Positions 59,973-64,000 of a DNA stretch of 64,000 bases are shown in pieces. Both the position numbers and the translations under genes were made by a program. Below the pieces are notes generated by a model. The model saw only the letters and a program-made list of their open reading frames with translations, was not told the origin of the DNA and did not search any database. Position 1 is the stretch's first letter. The number at the start of each line of letters is the position of its first letter. The stretch is from the NCBI RefSeq assembly GCF_000764305.2, contig NW_025946961.1, positions 62,001-126,000 of the forward strand, read 5' to 3'. Source of the stretch: Hyalella azteca (taxonomy: Eukaryota; Arthropoda; Malacostraca; Amphipoda; Hyalellidae).

Positions 59973-61589
59973 AACCGTTCTATATGAGTATATTCCAATT
60001 TACCTCCAATAAGTTAACAAGCCAAGCTGTAAGCTTCCTCTATGTAAAGACAAGTCTCTAAAACACGAAGGAAATCCGAACGTTTATAAGCCGAATAAGG
60101 TAGGGATCTCTAATTAGGCAGGATCTGTGCTCACGTCGACCTGACTTCAATGAGAAGATCCTGACGACCTGCGCCGAGCTGTCATTAGCTGATTGCGACT
60201 AGCGGAGGCAGCGCTGCAATATATCGGTCCGCTAGCGCGCGTCTGTCAAAGAAAGTAAACGCATCGAAAATATCCTGCGTATTGATGTTGAAGTCACAAG
60301 TGTCTGTAGGAATTCATAACGCTCGTTTTGATGACGGACATTAAGGTTGTTATAGCAAGACACGAAGATCACGATTAATCTTTTCTAAGGTATTGGTTGT
60401 CCCTATTTTTTAAAGTGGATAGCGCAACGTTTACTGGTAGCACGCAAAAAAGATATGAACAAGGGAAGTCTCCACGATAGGGCATTGATCATTTTTGGTA
60501 GTAAAAAAATTCATGTCCAACGCAGATTCGTTCACTTCGAAATCTCATAAAAAATTTGTAAGAAATTCATTTTATTGATATAGTGAACACATATTACCGG
60601 CGACGCAGAAGTGTGAAAGACAGCTCTGTTTTATGCTTGTCCGCCAATAAGAGAATAAATTCAATTAAAAATAATCCGTGCTTAATTTCGTAGAAAAAAA
60701 AGTAAGATATAGAAGTTCTATTACTTTTGCAAGGTACTGAACTATGAAAAATTAATATGAAACTATGTTTTATACTGAACAAGAGGCAACAATAATTGTT
60801 TTCTTCCCAGCCAAATAACGTCAGACAGCGATAGATACACTTGATTTAGAATATTATTACTCACCAGAAGTTGAACCGTACACCGTCACGTACTTTACCA
60901 AAAAAGTACATGCATCAATGAATTATAAAAAGCGTCATATTATATAAACTAATACTTTATAAACAAAAACTGATGATGTCTAAGTGAGTGAATAATAAAT
61001 TCGCTGAAGAATTTAATAAAAAAATTACATGGCTGTCTGAATACCTGGCGTAAAATTACATAATAACGAACATAAATTTATAATATTTACCACGTCATTC
61101 GCTTATCTCCTTCGAACTATATACATTTTAAGCAATCGTCATCTCCGTTTAGATCACAGAGTGGATAGGATGGCGCTCGATTAACAGGGCGGTGGTAGAC
61201 CTCAGCTAAGAAGCACACATCTAAATCATTCATATTATTTCTGACAATACATTGGCTAACTTTTTAAAGATTTATTACATAGACACTGACTGATGGTGCA
61301 TTGAGGAATGAAACAAACGCAACCAAGTGAATACAAAGCTTAACAAGTGTACAGTTTGCAAGATGACATTTAAAAAATGCTAGACGATCAGAAACAAGAC
61401 GTGAAACGTTGAAGAGGAAATTTAGCAAGACGAATAAAATTGAATAGAAGCGGAGTCCCAAAAACTCTTAAAAATCTAAAATTTAAACTCGAGTCAGCGC
61501 TTGCATTTCGTTTCTTTGAATTTAGAGGCAAATGGGCGTTTGACACTTCCTGTGAAAATTTTAAAGGCTCAGCCAAAATTTCTCTGCAG
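59973..61589. other. AT-rich DNA with a small GC patch
   Basis: GC patch at about 60120-60260, with CAATATATCGGTCCGCTAGC. No ORF of interest. The start of the 61440-61811 plus frame lies at the right end and is AT-rich; it leads into the 21-bp array. Confidence 0.45.
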
Positions 61590-61787
61590 CAGGTGCTGTT
61601 GACTATCATGCAGGTGCTGTTGACTATCATGCAGGTGCTGATGACTATCATGCAGGTGCTGTTAACTATCATGCAGGTGCTGTTGACTGACACGCAGGCG
61701 CTGTTGACTATCATGCAGGTGCTGTTGACTATCATGCAGGTGCTGTTGACTATCATGCAGGTGCTGTTGACTATCATGCAGGTACTG
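61590..61787 (+). repeat. 21-bp tandem array, nine full units plus a partial
   Basis: CAGGTGCTGTTGACTATCAT plus G recurs every 21 bp from 61590 to 61779 with no length change. Unit 5 (61674) differs most (GACTGACACG). One plus frame (61440-61811) and one minus frame (61388-61777) are open through it as seven-residue repeats (Gln-Val-Leu-Leu-Thr-Ile-Met on the plus strand). Two opposite frames being open points to a minisatellite. Confidence 0.95.
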
Positions 61788-62119
61788 CAGCCATATATAC
61801 ATCTCTATTAACCTTTTAACTAACTTGTAATTTATATGAGGAATTTGCCAGGCAAAACTTTTAGAGCGAATTTGTTTATATATATTTGATGCTCAGAGTA
61901 ATAGCTGAAACTCTACTACTAAATTGAATGGCAAAAATAATTTCATTTCCTCGAAAATACACCACTGATGAGGGCAATGTGAAGTTCAATAAAGACTGTA
62001 ATTAAGGAACGAGAAAAATAATTGCAATAATTACTTCCGACTCAACCCCTAGCTGGATCAAATTTGTGCTACAATGCATGAAGTAGACTTGCCATAACAG
62101 CATTTGCTCGATGGACAGG
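61788..62119. other. AT-rich stretch, nothing seen
   Basis: Spacer between the 21-bp and 73-bp arrays. No feature recognised. Confidence 0.45.
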
Positions 62120-62327
62120 AAGCCGGACAAGGAATATTGAACACATGTGATGCTGGCAGCACGAGAAGTCTTCATGATTTGAAATTGGCGGCAAGCCGGA
62201 CAATGAATATTAAACATATGTGATGCTGGCAGTGCGGGAAGTCTTCATGATTTGAACTAGGCAGGAAGCCGGACAAAGAATATTGAACACGTGTGATGCT
62301 GGCAGCGCGGGAAGTCTTCATGATTTT
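62120..62327 (+). repeat. 73-bp tandem array, 2.85 units
   Basis: AAGCCGGACAA starts at 62120, 62193 and 62266 (exact 73-bp steps), each followed by GAATATTGAACAC.TGTGATG and GGGAAGTCTTCATGATTTGA or close variants. The third unit stops at 62327. Minus frames through it (62002-62217, 62172-62381) read the repeat and are not called as genes. Confidence 0.93.
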
Positions 62328-64000
62328 AAAGTAATCAGGCGAAGAAGGCTGGAGATCGGGACCACCATAAATGTGTATCACGTTACATTTTCTTCTTTAA
62401 AAAGTTCGACAACATACATGCATTAAAAACGCACATTTGAGGCTATAGGTGGAAATAAATGAATATTAACATACGTCTCAAGGAGCACGGCAAAGCCTCG
62501 TGATAACGAAGGTCTGACAAGGTGTAGCTAGCAACAGGCTCGCTAAGATCACTGCAGCTACGAAGACAGACGCTGGCGACACGCTCAGAGGGCTCTTTGA
62601 TGCAGCTCACACCCAGTACCGTCTTATGAGACCTTGCTGGCCCTCGTTACGTGTGCTGCTTTCCTCGTACCCACTGCGCCTATGTGACTTCATCAGCACA
62701 ACTTTACTATGTAATTTGCACCTTCTGAACTTACAAGTTATTTTAGCTGTGCGTAACCTGCGTATTGTTAATAGGACTCGAAATTCATTTATTGATCGTT
62801 ACTTAGGTTGAGTAAACCAATGCTAATAGGACAAAAAGAGTGAATTTTTTTAGAGTGCTACACAAATGGATTACGCTCGTAATGGAGCACAAAAACCACT
62901 CATATTTTGTACATAATTTTTTCATAATTGAAAACTTTCAATGTATAGAATTAGTAGCATTCTTGAAATCTAAAGATACCTCCTGCATGGTATTGGTCAC
63001 TTATGAACATTTCATCATTTCTGACTTATAAGCAAATGAGACGCCTATATAATTTCATACTTGATTCATCGCCAAACATTATCAGTTATGATTAAAGTAT
63101 TTCTAACATCCATTTAAATGCGAATGTATTCATATTTGCGTAGTGCCTTGACATTACATATTATACTCTCTTTATACATTTGAATAAATGGACATTTTAC
63201 TCGAACTCGACTCTTCCGTCGCAAACGTTGCTAGGCACGGACGTTGCGAGCATATGCAGTATTGCCGCTACTCACACGCGGCCACTCGTTCATTCTTTAA
63301 CGTGCATTTATTATCCAAGATTTTCCGCGAGCGATCGTACCAGGCCGATCAGTAACACCAAGGAAGTAAAATTAATTACGAGTTAGTCTATTAAGAAGAT
63401 TGGCTATATCACTCGCTTCATGCTTAAGACTTTAAGTTACCTCATGAAAAAGGTACCAGAGATTTTGTTTTGGTCGGAGCCGCACCACCCTATAGACATG
63501 GCACCAAGGCTACTCTCCTTTATAAACATCAAGGATAGTTAGTAACCTTGCAAAGGTCCGAGTACTTCGAATTAGCAGCGCCGACCTCGGTGATACTTGT
63601 ACTACTGCGCTACAGTTGCGCGAGTGGTACATCGGCTTACCATCGACCTGATAATTAATTATTTTAATAAATTTATCTTGTACTGCATTTCTCAGAATTT
63701 GTAGAATTTGCTTAATTTTAATTTTGTTTATTTTGCCCATGATCCGTTGCTTACATACTTTTTTATGAATGAAACTTTGATTTTGTAAGCTTCTCCTTAT
63801 CCATGACACTGATTAGTAGTTATATTAAGATTTATATGCCACTATTGGGATCATTTACATCGAACGGTTAGTAGAGCGACCTAGCAATTCATACTCTGCA
63901 GTCTTATTATAATTTTCTAAGCCTGCTGAGAATTTGCGCAGTTTATCACCGATGCATGCGAAATTTACCTTAATCATAATTCTGTGAATGAAGAAGTAAT
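62328..64000. other. AT-rich DNA with three GC patches
   Basis: GC-richer patches at about 62490-62690, 63190-63360 and 63470-63640. ORFs 62626-62811 and 63180-63386 (plus) and 63510-63809 (minus, 99 codons, Lys/Ile-rich at its N-terminal half) show no recognisable family. No RNA gene or repeat seen up to the window end. Confidence 0.43.

Overview
The window looks like non-coding DNA, intergenic or deep intronic, from an invertebrate animal. The background is AT-rich and stop-dense on both strands. It is broken by many short GC-rich islets of about 100-450 bp and by about ten minisatellite arrays. The only recognisable protein homology is a dead, 5'-truncated non-LTR retrotransposon of the Jockey/CR1-like type common in arthropods and other invertebrates. 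No operon-like gene packing, Shine-Dalgarno spacing, long intact ORF, tRNA or rRNA was seen, so a bacterial, phage or organellar origin is unlikely. I cannot name the phylum with confidence.

Layout. 1-13.5 kb: AT-rich DNA with one splice-bounded exon candidate (655-853) and GC islets near 4.6, 5.4, 7.3, 9.3 and 10.4 kb. 13.5-26.4 kb: the first cluster of tandem repeats (opposed CAG/CTG tracts at 13.5 kb, an 89-bp array at 15.6 kb, 22-bp arrays at 20.6 and 21.6 kb, and a 20-unit 33-bp array at 25.7-26.35 kb behind a CpG-rich islet). 26.4-33.7 kb: AT-rich DNA with an old 38-bp array (28.2-28.5 kb), one basic 136-codon ORF and TATA-bearing islets. 33.7-38 kb: a solo LINE 3' tail, an islet with opposed purine and pyrimidine tracts, the LINE fragment itself and a 34/35-bp array. 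38-52.4 kb: mostly AT-rich, with interlocking hairpins near 40 kb and islets at 39.3, 42.2, 46.9 and 49.3 kb. 52.4-64 kb: a 34-bp array, a 12-bp array that encodes an Ala-Ala-Val repeat, a 65-bp degenerate array, a (CCG)n islet, a strong stem-loop at 59.9 kb, and 21-bp and 73-bp arrays.

No set of genes working together can be described. The long open frames lie in arrays whose unit lacks stop codons, and several frames, often on both strands, are open there at once, so openness is not evidence of coding. Of the remaining ORFs, only a few in GC-rich islets are long enough to list, all at low confidence. The most useful observations are the repeat architecture, the LINE fragment with its internal duplication plus a second copy of its 3' tail, and the recurrence of TATA-like boxes in GC islets, which could mark promoters or exons of an otherwise unseen gene.
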